Part shown: one piece after another, positions 15,301 to 22,364 of the stretch
How the letters are laid out: each line of letters begins with the position of its first letter
How positions within the stretch are numbered: the stretch's first letter is position 1
Translations under genes and position numbers: made by a program
Origin: a virus
Strand: one strand, 5' to 3'
Virus record (IMG/VR): IMGVR_UViG_3300008050_000317
Coordinates: 1 to 23,894 of that record
Length of the DNA stretch: 23,894 nt
Notes under the pieces: model-generated
The model's database searches: none
What the model was told of the DNA's origin: nothing
What the model saw: only the letters and a program-made list of their open reading frames with translations

Positions 15301-15559
15301 GCCATAACTTCCTTTCTTCTCTTAATTTCCAAATTGTATAATTTCTGGTTTTTTCTTCTATCTCAAATAAACTTTTATATTTACTTAAATAATTTGCAAT
15401 TGCTCTTGGGTCAGGATAATGTTTATATCCAAACTCAGACCTTAATCTTTTACTTATTGTTTCAACAGTTGCTGGCCCTAATTTTAGGGCTTTAACTACC
15501 ATCCCTACTTTTCTAGGATGGGAAACTCTCATTCCTGTTGGTAAATGTTTATGAGGCAT
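15287..15559 (-). CDS. Winged-helix DNA-binding protein (90 aa)
   Basis: A 90-residue basic protein. HPRKVGMVVKALKLGPATVE, then SKRLRSEFGYKHYPDPRAIA, then NYLSKYKSLFEIEEK, then YTIWKL form helix, recognition-helix and wing elements of a small winged helix; DPRAIANYL is the likely recognition helix. It is likely a transcription regulator or a DNA-binding partner of the clamp loader gene that it overlaps. GGAG precedes its ATG. It differs in sequence from the winged-helix protein inside the polymerase locus, but the general architecture is alike. Confidence 0.65.
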   Translation of the reverse strand: MPHKHLPTGMRVSHPRKVGMVVKALKLGPATVETISKRLRSEFGYKHYPDPRAIANYLSKYKSLFEIEEKTRNYTIWKLREERKLWHVVD

Positions 15560-15896
15560 TTTTATTTCTCCTTGGATAATTAACTATTGTAAAGGGATTC
15601 CCTTCAATTGAATAGGCTAATAATTCATAAAAATAGTTTTTTGGCCATCGGCGTTTAACATGACCATCAATGAATAATAATTTATTAACTGGTAAATTAC
15701 TTTCTAACCAAGCCATTAAATGCTGTTCTGATGGAGAATTATATTTAAGTAATTCACTTACTTTATCTCTATCTGGGTTTCTTAAAAATTGACATATTAA
15801 ATTGAACATTTCTTTAGTGTTATTATTTTGTTCCCTGTTTGAAGCAATAGCAAATGTTTCTTTTTCTGAAACTTCTTCAACTTCTTTTACTAACAT
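15549..15896 (-). CDS. Unknown protein (115 aa)
   Basis: No family is recognised. Residues 25-70 look helical (KEMFNLICQFLR, DKVSELLKY, EQHLMAWLE), followed by an aromatic-rich section (RRWPKNYFYELLAYS) and a basic C-terminus (NYPRRNKNAS). The 3' end overlaps the winged-helix gene by 11 bases and carries that gene's GGAG ribosome-binding site. The ATG at 15896 shares its last base with the stop of the LAGLIDADG-like gene. Tight packing between DNA-binding genes supports expression, but the function is unknown. Confidence 0.55.
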   Translation of the reverse strand: MLVKEVEEVSEKETFAIASNREQNNNTKEMFNLICQFLRNPDRDKVSELLKYNSPSEQHLMAWLESNLPVNKLLFIDGHVKRRWPKNYFYELLAYSIEGNPFTIVNYPRRNKNAS

Positions 15897-16300
15897 TAAA
15901 TTACCCCCTTTAATCTTAAGAGTTCATCTAAACCTTCTTGCTTTGAATGTTGCCCCATATAAATAATATTAGCAGCATTACAAAAATTAGACCAATTAGA
16001 TTTATTGGATGGGGTATCTTCCGGCATCATATTACATAACTCTCTTATGTTTATTATACCTGATACCCAAAGAATTGGTTTGGGTCTAATATTACTTTCT
16101 CTTATTTTAAGTTTTGATTCGATGTTGTTATCAGTTAATCCTAATCGAACATTATTTAAAAACTCTTCGTTATCTGCTCTAACATTAACTCTAATTCTAA
16201 TTTCATAACCGACATCTTTTCTTTCGTTCCTATATATTGTCAATTCTGGCCTACCTATTGAAAGGAATATACCTTGCAGTTGTTCTTTATTAAAAGCCAT
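15896..16300 (-). CDS. Degenerate LAGLIDADG-like protein, probably without nuclease activity
   Basis: The N-terminus LQGIFLSIGRPEL (8-20) lines up with the LAGLIDADG helix (L-A-G-x-I-D-A-D-G), but both acidic positions are hydrophobic. It continues as the family does: alternating beta-strands (YEIRIRVNVRADNEEFL), helix, a basic strand (LKIRESNIRPKPILWV), then INIRELCNMMP. Its 134 residues equal one LAGLIDADG unit. Loss of the acidic residue removes the metal ligand, so the protein would bind DNA without cutting, perhaps as a domesticated homing enzyme used for regulation. The ATG directly follows the stop of the next gene upstream. This is pattern-based and needs a structure comparison. Confidence 0.5.
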   Translation of the reverse strand: MAFNKEQLQGIFLSIGRPELTIYRNERKDVGYEIRIRVNVRADNEEFLNNVRLGLTDNNIESKLKIRESNIRPKPILWVSGIINIRELCNMMPEDTPSNKSNWSNFCNAANIIYMGQHSKQEGLDELLRLKGVI

Positions 16301-16651
16301 TTAACCAAACCTACCATAAAATTCATAATTAAGTTTTAAATGTTCAAGGCCTTCTTTAATAGTTTTAGGAATAAAATCTAAATTAACTATTCCTGGGAAT
16401 ATCCATTGAATGTTCCATCCTCTATATGTACCAAAAGCCTCAGCCTTTTCTCTATCAACTTCTTCAGTAAGTTGAATGTATCTTATATCTTTATGGTTAT
16501 GCATCATAATTAAAGTTAAACCTTTATTAATAATAGCATTATCTTTAATACTCATTGGGCCATATACCATAAAAGAATATGAAGTTACACTACCATAATC
16601 TTCAATCCATAAAGATATTTCATCTTCATCTATATCAGAATTTTCAATCAT
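16301..16651 (-). CDS. Unknown acidic protein (116 aa)
   Basis: No family is recognised. The protein begins with an acidic segment (SDIDEDEISLWIEDYG), followed by strands (SYSFMVYGPM, GLTLIMMHNHKD, IRYIQL) and a C-terminal helix with aromatic residues. The stop is immediately before the ATG of the LAGLIDADG-like gene (TAAATG). The start at 16651 overlaps the SH3/histone-like gene by 4 nt. The fold is probably mixed alpha/beta. Its acidic character beside a basic histone-like protein might reflect partnership, but that is speculation. Confidence 0.55.
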   Translation of the reverse strand: MIENSDIDEDEISLWIEDYGSVTSYSFMVYGPMSIKDNAIINKGLTLIMMHNHKDIRYIQLTEEVDREKAEAFGTYRGWNIQWIFPGIVNLDFIPKTIKEGLEHLKLNYEFYGRFG

Positions 16652-17133
16652 TTTTTATCTCCCCTATCAATATGTAAAAAGATAGACTCTTTTATTGCAT
16701 AATCATTATTTTTAGGCCAATATCCTTTTCCAGTATTAGGAGGTATTTCTAACCAATACCAATGAGCAGGTATTAATCTCTTATGGTCTTTTCTTAAAGC
16801 ATTTGATTCAGCAAGGTCTAATAAACATAAAATTAAATTTTCTATATTTTCATAGGCAAAGGCTATAAATTCTTTAGATACTTGCATATCTGTATTCTTT
16901 TTAAATATACTTCCTAAATGTAATTTCGAATTAAACGATGGTTTATTTTCTTCAACTTTTTTAGGTACTATTAATTGCCCTTCTGAAAAATAAGGAACTT
17001 CCCTCCAATACATTTTTCTTTCTTTACCTCTAGCATTAGGTTGCCTAAGATAAACCCAACCATCTTCTATCCTTTTAACAATATAAATATCTCCATCTAA
17101 AGGTACTATATCTCCTAATTTACTTCTATACAT
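16648..17133 (-). CDS. SH3-like barrel fused to an H2A-like histone-fold domain (161 aa)
   Basis: Residues 6-48 (GDIVPLDGDIYIVKRI, GWVYLRQPN, WREVPYF) look like a small SH3/KOW-type beta barrel. Residues 68-129 follow the histone fold: a short helix LHLGSIFKKN, a loop, a long helix starting VSKEFIAF at 85, loop KRLIP (118-122) and helix AHWYWLE. Val85 to the residue before LIP is 34-35 positions, the same as in histone H2A and within one of archaeal histones. LLDLAESNAL and KRLIPAHW mirror H2A LELAGNAA and TRIIPRHL. The last ~30 residues are unassigned. It probably binds DNA or partners as a dimer. The likeness is read by eye and unproven. The start overlaps the upstream gene by 19 bases. Confidence 0.55.
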   Translation of the reverse strand: MYRSKLGDIVPLDGDIYIVKRIEDGWVYLRQPNARGKERKMYWREVPYFSEGQLIVPKKVEENKPSFNSKLHLGSIFKKNTDMQVSKEFIAFAYENIENLILCLLDLAESNALRKDHKRLIPAHWYWLEIPPNTGKGYWPKNNDYAIKESIFLHIDRGDKK

Positions 17134-17552
17134 ATTCTCTTCCCCCTATGGTATTTATTCATTGTTTTAATATTATAATTATCATTTAATTTAGTTTTAA
17201 ATGATTCTAAATCATCAGACCAATTAGCCGTTAATGACCATAGACATTTTTTTTCAGTTTCTTTATTTTTCCAAATATCATATAATATGTACTTTTCATT
17301 AGTAATGAAAGGAAATATCTTTAAAAAATAAGACAATTGGCTTTTTGTTAATCTAAGTGTTCCCCATCTACCATCATCCATATATTCACCCTTTTCCTTT
17401 CTATCTGTTCTTTTTGGTTTACTCATATATTCATTATAGATTTCATGTAATGTAACAAATTCTTTTTCTAATATAAATTGAGCAAGACAATTCATAAATT
17501 TCTTATTTGATTTAGTTAAAACTCCAAATCCTTTACTAGCACCTGCTGCCAT
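17115..17552 (-). CDS. Unknown basic protein, possible winged helix (145 aa)
   Basis: No family is recognised. Residues 12-45 form a helical pair (NKKFMNCLAQFILE, VTLHEIYNEYMSK) and a second helical segment LTKSQLSYFLKIFPF with a following strand (KYILYDIW), which together could be a winged-helix-like core. The C-terminus is basic (KYHRGKRICIEV). The ATG comes right after the ligase stop with GGAG nearby, and the 3' end overlaps the SH3/histone-like gene by 19 bases. It may bind DNA, but evidence is limited to charge and helix pattern. Confidence 0.5.
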   Translation of the reverse strand: MAAGASKGFGVLTKSNKKFMNCLAQFILEKEFVTLHEIYNEYMSKPKRTDRKEKGEYMDDGRWGTLRLTKSQLSYFLKIFPFITNEKYILYDIWKNKETEKKCLWSLTANWSDDLESFKTKLNDNYNIKTMNKYHRGKRICIEVN

Positions 17553-19082
17553 TTACATCATCTCCTTAACATCATCAATTGTATTAATTTCACTAACGCT
17601 TTTATCATTCCTAATTCTCATCATTCTTGGGAATCTTAAGCCATAATCACCCTGTTCATTCATTGTTACCATATCACTAGTAACTTGTAATACTACTCTA
17701 GGTGAAAACTTATGAGTTTCACCTTCTGTTCTTAATGTTAATAACCGTAGTTGTTGAGTTAATACAGATAAATCCGTATCGGAAAAACCAGTCCCAATAG
17801 CACCAATATTAATAAAACCACCATCATTATCATTAACAGCAATATCATATGAACCATAAACATTACTTCTTTTACCTTCACCATGTCTAGCACCTGTTAT
17901 TACAACATCTAATTCTATTCTTGGAGGTTTATATTTTATCCAGTTTAATGACCTTTTTCCCGGTTCATAATTTGCATCAAGATTTTTTATCATTATCCCT
18001 TCATAACCATTAGAAATGGCTTTTGAATAAAAAGGCATACTTGTTGAGGGGTTCATCACCCTTACGGCTTGGTTAGAAAACTTTTCTATAAACTCAATTC
18101 TTTCCCTTAATGGGGTGTTAATAAGCCCATTCCCCTTATACATTAGACAATCAAAAATTGCGAGGCTAACTTTGCATTTTCTAACGCCTTCGGTTGCGTC
18201 TTTGCTATGAAAGCGAGCATTCATAGTCTGAAATAGGGCAGGTTTTCCATCGGACTTAACCGGATAAATCTCCGTATCAATGATAAAGGGTGAAATATCC
18301 CATAATGTTACCTTTTCAACAATATCTGGGAATTGATGAGTTACAACTACTCCTTTGCGATTAAAGATTATTACAGTATCATTTTCTCTATGAATTTGAT
18401 ACCTAGCACCATCATATTTATATTCAATTAACTTATTTCTAGGCCATTTATTTTTAGGTGCTGCTTTGGCTAACATAGGGGCAATATAATTACCAACAAT
18501 TAATTCCATACTAGGTTCTTCATTCGCTTCATATGCTGAAACAGTATTAGTATAAGTATTAAACATTATATGTTTTTTTACTTCTTTTTGCTTTTTATTA
18601 TAAACTGCCGCTAATACTTTTACCATATTACCTTTACCAAAACCATGTCTTGTTTTTCTAGTCCAATACCGTATAAACCATTTTTTCTCTAAAGCACTCA
18701 TTTGTTCAAACGCATGGCAAAATAATTTATATGAATTGCCACCAATTTTACTACAATCCATAGTTATTAATGTAAATACTTGATTTAAGGTTAATCCGCT
18801 ATCTTCTCCACTCTCATCAAAGAAATAGACCCCTTCTCCTAAATCACCATAAATGTCACAATATGTATTAATTTCATCATCAAATACATCATAGAAATTA
18901 GATACCCATTTAATGGCTTTTTTTGTACCTAAATGGTTTATTGGATATTCATCTGTTAATAACCTAACCACTTTTTCTTTATCTTCAAAAGAATCCCAAG
19001 ACCTTTTCATTTGCACAATAGCAGCCGTTGGGGATAACCCTTCAATCGCTTGATTCAATCTACTAAAATTTAACCAACTCAT
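17553..19082 (-). CDS. lig: ATP-dependent DNA ligase
   Basis: A 509-residue enzyme with the nucleotidyltransferase motifs in order: motif I EYKYDGARYQ with the adenylated Lys at K222, motif III FIIDTEIYP, motif IIIa SLAIFDCL, motif IV YEGIMIKNL, motif V WIKYKP, then an OB-fold with a basic LRFPRMMRIRN end as motif VI. Residues 1-190 are the helical N-terminal DNA-binding domain of LigI-type ligases. Size is slightly below archaeal Lig (550-600). It would seal Okazaki fragments for the viral fork. The start overlaps a 17-residue microprotein gene by 4 nt (ATGA) and has GGAGAG upstream within that gene. Confidence 0.95.
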   Translation of the reverse strand: MSWLNFSRLNQAIEGLSPTAAIVQMKRSWDSFEDKEKVVRLLTDEYPINHLGTKKAIKWVSNFYDVFDDEINTYCDIYGDLGEGVYFFDESGEDSGLTLNQVFTLITMDCSKIGGNSYKLFCHAFEQMSALEKKWFIRYWTRKTRHGFGKGNMVKVLAAVYNKKQKEVKKHIMFNTYTNTVSAYEANEEPSMELIVGNYIAPMLAKAAPKNKWPRNKLIEYKYDGARYQIHRENDTVIIFNRKGVVVTHQFPDIVEKVTLWDISPFIIDTEIYPVKSDGKPALFQTMNARFHSKDATEGVRKCKVSLAIFDCLMYKGNGLINTPLRERIEFIEKFSNQAVRVMNPSTSMPFYSKAISNGYEGIMIKNLDANYEPGKRSLNWIKYKPPRIELDVVITGARHGEGKRSNVYGSYDIAVNDNDGGFINIGAIGTGFSDTDLSVLTQQLRLLTLRTEGETHKFSPRVVLQVTSDMVTMNEQGDYGLRFPRMMRIRNDKSVSEINTIDDVKEMM

Positions 19083-19132
19083 TCACAGCACTCTCCTTTA
19101 CACCCATCATATTTACATTCTTTACACATCAT
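19079..19132 (-). CDS. Cysteine-rich microprotein (17 aa)
   Basis: The frame MMCKECKYDGCKGECCE has five Cys in 17 residues (positions 3, 6, 11, 15, 16), enough to bind a zinc ion or a small iron-sulphur centre. Its ATG overlaps the stop of the 59-residue gene upstream and its TGA overlaps the ligase ATG, both in the ATGA arrangement used all along this train. Both overlaps in phase, plus the Cys content, suggest it is translated. It could alternatively be only a leader that carries the ligase ribosome-binding site (GGAGAG). Confidence 0.5.
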   Translation of the reverse strand: MMCKECKYDGCKGECCE

Positions 19133-19308
19133 TCTTCTTCACTCTCTTTTATTTTTTTTAATTCTTCTGCTCTTTTATTTACTTTCTGTTCTATTGCTAC
19201 TGAAATTAAAATTCTTATACAAACATCACAAACCGTGTACCTACCATAAATTATGGATACATAATTCTTATTATTACACAATGCACACTTTCTTGATGTA
19301 TTTATCAT
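19129..19308 (-). CDS. Zinc-ribbon microprotein with charged helix (59 aa)
   Basis: The product has CALC (residues 8-11) and CDVC (27-30), two knuckles of a treble-clef or ribbon zinc site, separated by a hydrophobic strand region (YVSIIYGRYTV). A helix then runs to the end with alternating Lys and Glu (KVNKRAEELKKIKESEEE). The ATG overlaps the upstream stop and the TGA overlaps the start of the 17-residue gene, each by ATGA. It may act as a small nucleic-acid or protein adaptor. No family is recognised. Confidence 0.65.
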   Translation of the reverse strand: MINTSRKCALCNNKNYVSIIYGRYTVCDVCIRILISVAIEQKVNKRAEELKKIKESEEE

Positions 19309-19415
19309 TTTTTACCCTCTTTAGGACATTTACAATAAGATAAAACTAATTCTCTCAATTTAGTTCTTTTGAAATGTTGGTTTGAAGGGTACTGAGAACA
19401 ATATTTACAACTCAT
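19305..19415 (-). CDS. Zinc-binding microprotein (36 aa)
   Basis: A 36-codon frame with CKYC at residues 3-6 and CKC at 28-30, a spacing that could bind one zinc, and a basic middle (QHFKRTKLRELVL). Both ends overlap neighbouring genes by ATGA. The upstream junction reads GGTGACGAAGAATGA, the repeated coupling motif of this region. Together with the 59- and 17-residue genes it makes a run of three Cys-containing microproteins just before the ligase. Confidence 0.6.
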   Translation of the reverse strand: MSCKYCSQYPSNQHFKRTKLRELVLSYCKCPKEGKK

Positions 19416-19678
19416 TCTTCGTCACCACTCATTGTATTTCTAGCCACTTGGCAAGATAATCTAATTTTTTGAGTTGATTCAAGATTCCAAAAACTATCTC
19501 TATCCCAATTAAATTTATCTTCAATATGATTACATAATTCCTTTCTAGATTTATCTTGTAAATCGTAATCAATTACTAGTCCTAATATTGGGCTAGTATC
19601 ATGCTCTAAAAATTTATCTAAAAATACATAAACTCTTCCCATAAAAGAAATGGTTTTTCTAATCAAAAATTGTATCAT
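19412..19678 (-). CDS. Unknown small protein (88 aa)
   Basis: No family is recognised. The N-terminal region is hydrophobic with aromatic residues (MGRVYVFLDKFLEHD, ILGLVIDYDL), then a charged helical part (SRKELCNHIEDKFN) and an acidic end (MSGDEE). The start is uncertain: ATG at 19678 overlaps the preceding gene by 20 bases, and another ATG at 19642 leaves a 16-base gap. The end carries the coupling motif for the next gene. Confidence 0.5.
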   Translation of the reverse strand: MIQFLIRKTISFMGRVYVFLDKFLEHDTSPILGLVIDYDLQDKSRKELCNHIEDKFNWDRDSFWNLESTQKIRLSCQVARNTMSGDEE

Positions 19679-19913
19679 CCATACCACCATCTAAACCACT
19701 AAGTATAAAAGCCATAAAATCTGCAAAATCTTCTTCAAAGTTGTTATCAAAAACACCTGTCAATATCGAACCATTTTGGTCTAAAACCATATCTAATTGT
19801 TTTGAATTCTGTTCAGTCATTATTTCAATAATGTCTAATCTTTTATCTAACTCATCTGCTCTTTGAATTATCTCTTTTAATAATTTAATTATCATTTTAT
19901 TACCATCAGTCAT
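19659..19913 (-). CDS. Unknown acidic helical protein (84 aa)
   Basis: Residues 6-45 are a heptad-like charged helix (MIIKLLKEIIQRADELDKRL onward), a likely coiled coil; the second half is acidic and rich in Phe/Asp (NNFEEDFADFMAFILSGLDG). The start follows GGTGAAGAAGA and overlaps the upstream stop by 4 nt. No family is recognised; a small oligomeric adaptor is plausible. Confidence 0.5.
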   Translation of the reverse strand: MTDGNKMIIKLLKEIIQRADELDKRLDIIEIMTEQNSKQLDMVLDQNGSILTGVFDNNFEEDFADFMAFILSGLDGGMDDTIFD

Positions 19914-20113
19914 TCTTCTTCACCTATGTTTTCTAATTTTGTATTCTCGTATCTTATAATGCCTGCCAATTGACCTTTCAACATACTAACTTCTCTTTCT
20001 AATTTAAAAGTTCGTGTCCACAATTGAGCATACTTTTCATCTATTTCAATAACAGCGTTTTTATATTTTTGTAAAAAATGTTCATAACACCTATCTTCAA
20101 AGTTCTTACTCAT
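19910..20113 (-). CDS. Coiled-coil microprotein (67 aa)
   Basis: A 67-residue mostly helical protein with leucine/isoleucine heptads (YKNAVIEIDEKYAQLW, FKLEREVSMLKGQLAGII) and an acidic end (IGEEE). The start and stop junctions are both perfect copies of GGTGAAGAAGAATGA (20110-20124 upstream and 19910-19924 downstream). No family is recognised; it resembles small coiled-coil proteins often found between virus replication genes. Confidence 0.55.
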   Translation of the reverse strand: MSKNFEDRCYEHFLQKYKNAVIEIDEKYAQLWTRTFKLEREVSMLKGQLAGIIRYENTKLENIGEEE

Positions 20114-20379
20114 TCTTCTTCACCACTTGTTTCAACTTCTGACAATACTTGGTTACGCAATATACCTTGCACAACAATCAAACAATCTCTCATTCCCATA
20201 AAATGGCCCACTTTAAATTCATTTTTCTCACTAATGCTAAATGCAAATGCATCTAAATTTTGCTCATCAGTTAAATTAGTATGCCCAAAAACTTCACCTT
20301 CAAGAAAAGCCGATGCTCGGTCTAGTATTAACACTAATTCTTGAAAAGATTTTATTTCGTTTCTAATATCATTCTCCAT
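20110..20379 (-). CDS. Unknown helical protein (89 aa)
   Basis: Predicted helices cover residues 5-30 (IRNEIKSFQELVLILDRASA) and 58-82, with a Gly-Met-rich turn (GHFMGMRDCLIVVQGIL) between. The ATG at 20379 has GGTGA eight bases upstream and overlaps the preceding gene by 11. The C-terminus ends GEEE inside the coupling motif. Not recognised. Confidence 0.5.
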   Translation of the reverse strand: MENDIRNEIKSFQELVLILDRASAFLEGEVFGHTNLTDEQNLDAFAFSISEKNEFKVGHFMGMRDCLIVVQGILRNQVLSEVETSGEEE

Positions 20380-20605
20380 TTTTTTCACCTTCATTAATTA
20401 TGTGAAGAATATTTACGCAAGTATTATCAACTACTTGCGGCGTTATTCTTCTCCTTTTATCCGTTCTATTTTTCTCCACTTCTTTTACAAAATGATTCAT
20501 TAATAGTTTCATGTGTTTAGAGAATCTAACCTTTGCTTCTCTTTCCCATTGAACACAAGAATTATTCTGTTGTATTGTTCTCTCTATTTCTCTTACACTC
20601 ACCAT
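20369..20605 (-). CDS. Basic helical protein, weak histone-fold resemblance (78 aa)
   Basis: The central and C-terminal part reads FSKHMKLLMNHFVKEVEKNR, a basic KRRRITP loop and a helix QVVDNTCVNILHII. The helix-RITP-helix order resembles the second half of a histone or TAF fold, but the long helix would be about nine residues short, so the match is weak. It is very basic and probably binds DNA. The start overlaps the PC4-like gene by 44 bases, more than usual here, so the true start may lie further inside. Confidence 0.45.
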   Translation of the reverse strand: MVSVREIERTIQQNNSCVQWEREAKVRFSKHMKLLMNHFVKEVEKNRTDKRRRITPQVVDNTCVNILHIINEGEKNGE

Positions 20606-20804
20606 CTAAAACGACCCCCAATATATTATGTAAATGTTCTAATTCACTCATATTTATTCTAATACCCTTACGAGTATGTTTTTCATTTTCATACCAACGA
20701 ATATCAACAACATTAATGTTCCAATAGTCGCCGGTTGTCACCTTTATTTCTTTAGTAGCAGTTCTTGGTATTCTGCCTCTAATTTCTTCATTATTCAATG
20801 TCAT
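20562..20804 (-). CDS. PC4/p15-like single-stranded DNA-binding protein (80 aa)
   Basis: Residues 19-62 fit the PC4 (transcriptional coactivator p15) core: KVTTGDYWNINVVDIRWYEN, then KGIRINMSELEHLHNIL, where family members have VDIRxY, a KGISL-type strand and a helix with Trp/Leu. PC4 proteins form dimers that bind ssDNA and junctions and affect transcription and replication. The ATG at 20804 is preferred to an in-frame GTG at 20813 because GGGTGA precedes it. It follows the chaperonin gene by 5 bases. It may act on viral late transcription or protect ssDNA. Confidence 0.75.
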   Translation of the reverse strand: MTLNNEEIRGRIPRTATKEIKVTTGDYWNINVVDIRWYENEKHTRKGIRINMSELEHLHNILGVVLDGECKRNRENNTTE

Positions 20805-20809
20805 TTTAA

Positions 20810-22363
20810 TCACCCATATATTTCTTCTTGTTTTTCACCAACCAATACTTCAGTTGTTAATACTAATTTAGCAATAGAAGTAGCAGTAATTACTGCATTT
20901 TTAGTAATTTTAACAGGGTCAAGTATTCCACTTTCCCATAAATCTTCATAACTCCCCGTTAAAGCATTAAATCCTACTGTTTCTGATATTATTCCATATT
21001 CCATTGATTGACCTGAATTATCTATTAGTTGTTTTAACGGGCGTTGTAGGGCTGTCAGAAGAATCCTTTTACCCATACTATCTGCATCATCATCTAATGC
21101 GCTTGTAGTATTGAATAGGGCTAATCCACCACCTACTACTACCCCTTCTTGTACCGCCGCCTTTGTAGCGTTCATAGCGTCATCTAATCTTTCTTTCTTT
21201 TCTAACAATTCACTTTCAGTAGGTGCGCCCACACTAACAACTGCAACACCGCCTGTTAATTTACCAATCCTTCTATGAAGTTTCTCTTTAAACCAATCAT
21301 TTTCTTGGTTATCCATTTGAGATTTAAGTAATTTAACTCTTTCTTTTATTTTAGATTTATCTGAATTTTCATTTACAATAACAGTTTTATTTCTATCCAC
21401 TTTAATTCTAGTGGCTTCACCTAAATCGTTTATATTTGCTTTAGTCCAATCATCATTCACATCTGAACTAAACACTTTTGCACCAGTTAAAACTGAAATA
21501 TCATTTAATATTTCTAATTGGTCTTGACCAAAATCTGGCGCACGAATAGCACAAACTCTTAAAGTTTGTTGCATAATATTTACTAATAAATTTGGAAATG
21601 CTGTTCCTTCTAATTCTTTAGCAACAATTAATAGAGGCTTCTTTACTTTAACCGTAATTTCTAATAATGGTATTAAATCTTGAAAATTATTAATTACAGA
21701 ATCAGTTAATAATAACAAACAATCGTTAAATTCACAAACTCCTGTTTCAGGATTATTTATCATAGCGTGGCTTAAATACCCTCTATCTAATTCCATCCCA
21801 TCAATAACTTCATAGGTTGTTTTTAATCCTTGACCATCTTCAACAGAAATGATACCTTCTCTCCCTACATCTTCCACAACATCAGCAATTAATTCACCTA
21901 ATTCTTTATCATTATTTGCTGCAATAGTAGCAACAAATTCTAGAGTTTCTCTACTATCAATAGAATGAGAAGCAGAATCTAAATATTCTATAACCTCATT
22001 AGTTGCTTCTGTTAATTGCTTTGATAGAGTAATAGGACACGCCCCATCATTTACTGCATCTAAACCTAATCTACATATTTGTTGTGTTAATAAACTTGCA
22101 GTTGTTGTTCCATCGCCTGTATTTTCTTGAGTCTTTGACGCTACTTCTTGAATTAACTCAACACCCATTTGCACAAATTCATCTTCACTATAAATTGCTT
22201 TAGCAATTGTTACCCCATCATTAATAATAATAGGTTTATTATTTTTCTTCAAAATAACTGTTCTTGCTTTTGGCCCAAGAGTAACATCAATAGTATTAGC
22301 CACTAAATCAATACCTTGCATTAATTTCTTTTGAGCATCTTTACCATATATAATTTCCACCAT
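20810..22363 (-). CDS. groL: Group I chaperonin (GroEL family)
   Basis: A 517-residue chaperonin whose sequence follows bacterial GroEL, not the archaeal thermosome: VTLGPKARTVIL, IINDGVTIAKAI, EVASKTQENTGDGTTTASLL with the catalytic Asp of GDGTTT, ISVEDGQGL, GMELDRGYLS, and EEL-like AAVQEGVVVGGGLALF preceded by RLDDAMNAT (the second ATPase Asp). It is slightly short (E. coli GroEL 548) and lacks the GGM-rich tail, ending GEKQEEIYG. A GroES-like gene is directly upstream with 1 base between. It would fold viral capsid or other proteins. Marine archaea mostly use thermosomes, so the gene probably came from bacteria or another virus. Confidence 0.96.
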   Translation of the reverse strand: MVEIIYGKDAQKKLMQGIDLVANTIDVTLGPKARTVILKKNNKPIIINDGVTIAKAIYSEDEFVQMGVELIQEVASKTQENTGDGTTTASLLTQQICRLGLDAVNDGACPITLSKQLTEATNEVIEYLDSASHSIDSRETLEFVATIAANNDKELGELIADVVEDVGREGIISVEDGQGLKTTYEVIDGMELDRGYLSHAMINNPETGVCEFNDCLLLLTDSVINNFQDLIPLLEITVKVKKPLLIVAKELEGTAFPNLLVNIMQQTLRVCAIRAPDFGQDQLEILNDISVLTGAKVFSSDVNDDWTKANINDLGEATRIKVDRNKTVIVNENSDKSKIKERVKLLKSQMDNQENDWFKEKLHRRIGKLTGGVAVVSVGAPTESELLEKKERLDDAMNATKAAVQEGVVVGGGLALFNTTSALDDDADSMGKRILLTALQRPLKQLIDNSGQSMEYGIISETVGFNALTGSYEDLWESGILDPVKITKNAVITATSIAKLVLTTEVLVGEKQEEIYG

Positions 22364-22364
22364 T

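Noticed and set aside
20369-20605. Firm call of a second histone-fold protein
   Set aside because: The long helix is about nine residues shorter than in histones, so only a weak resemblance is reported.
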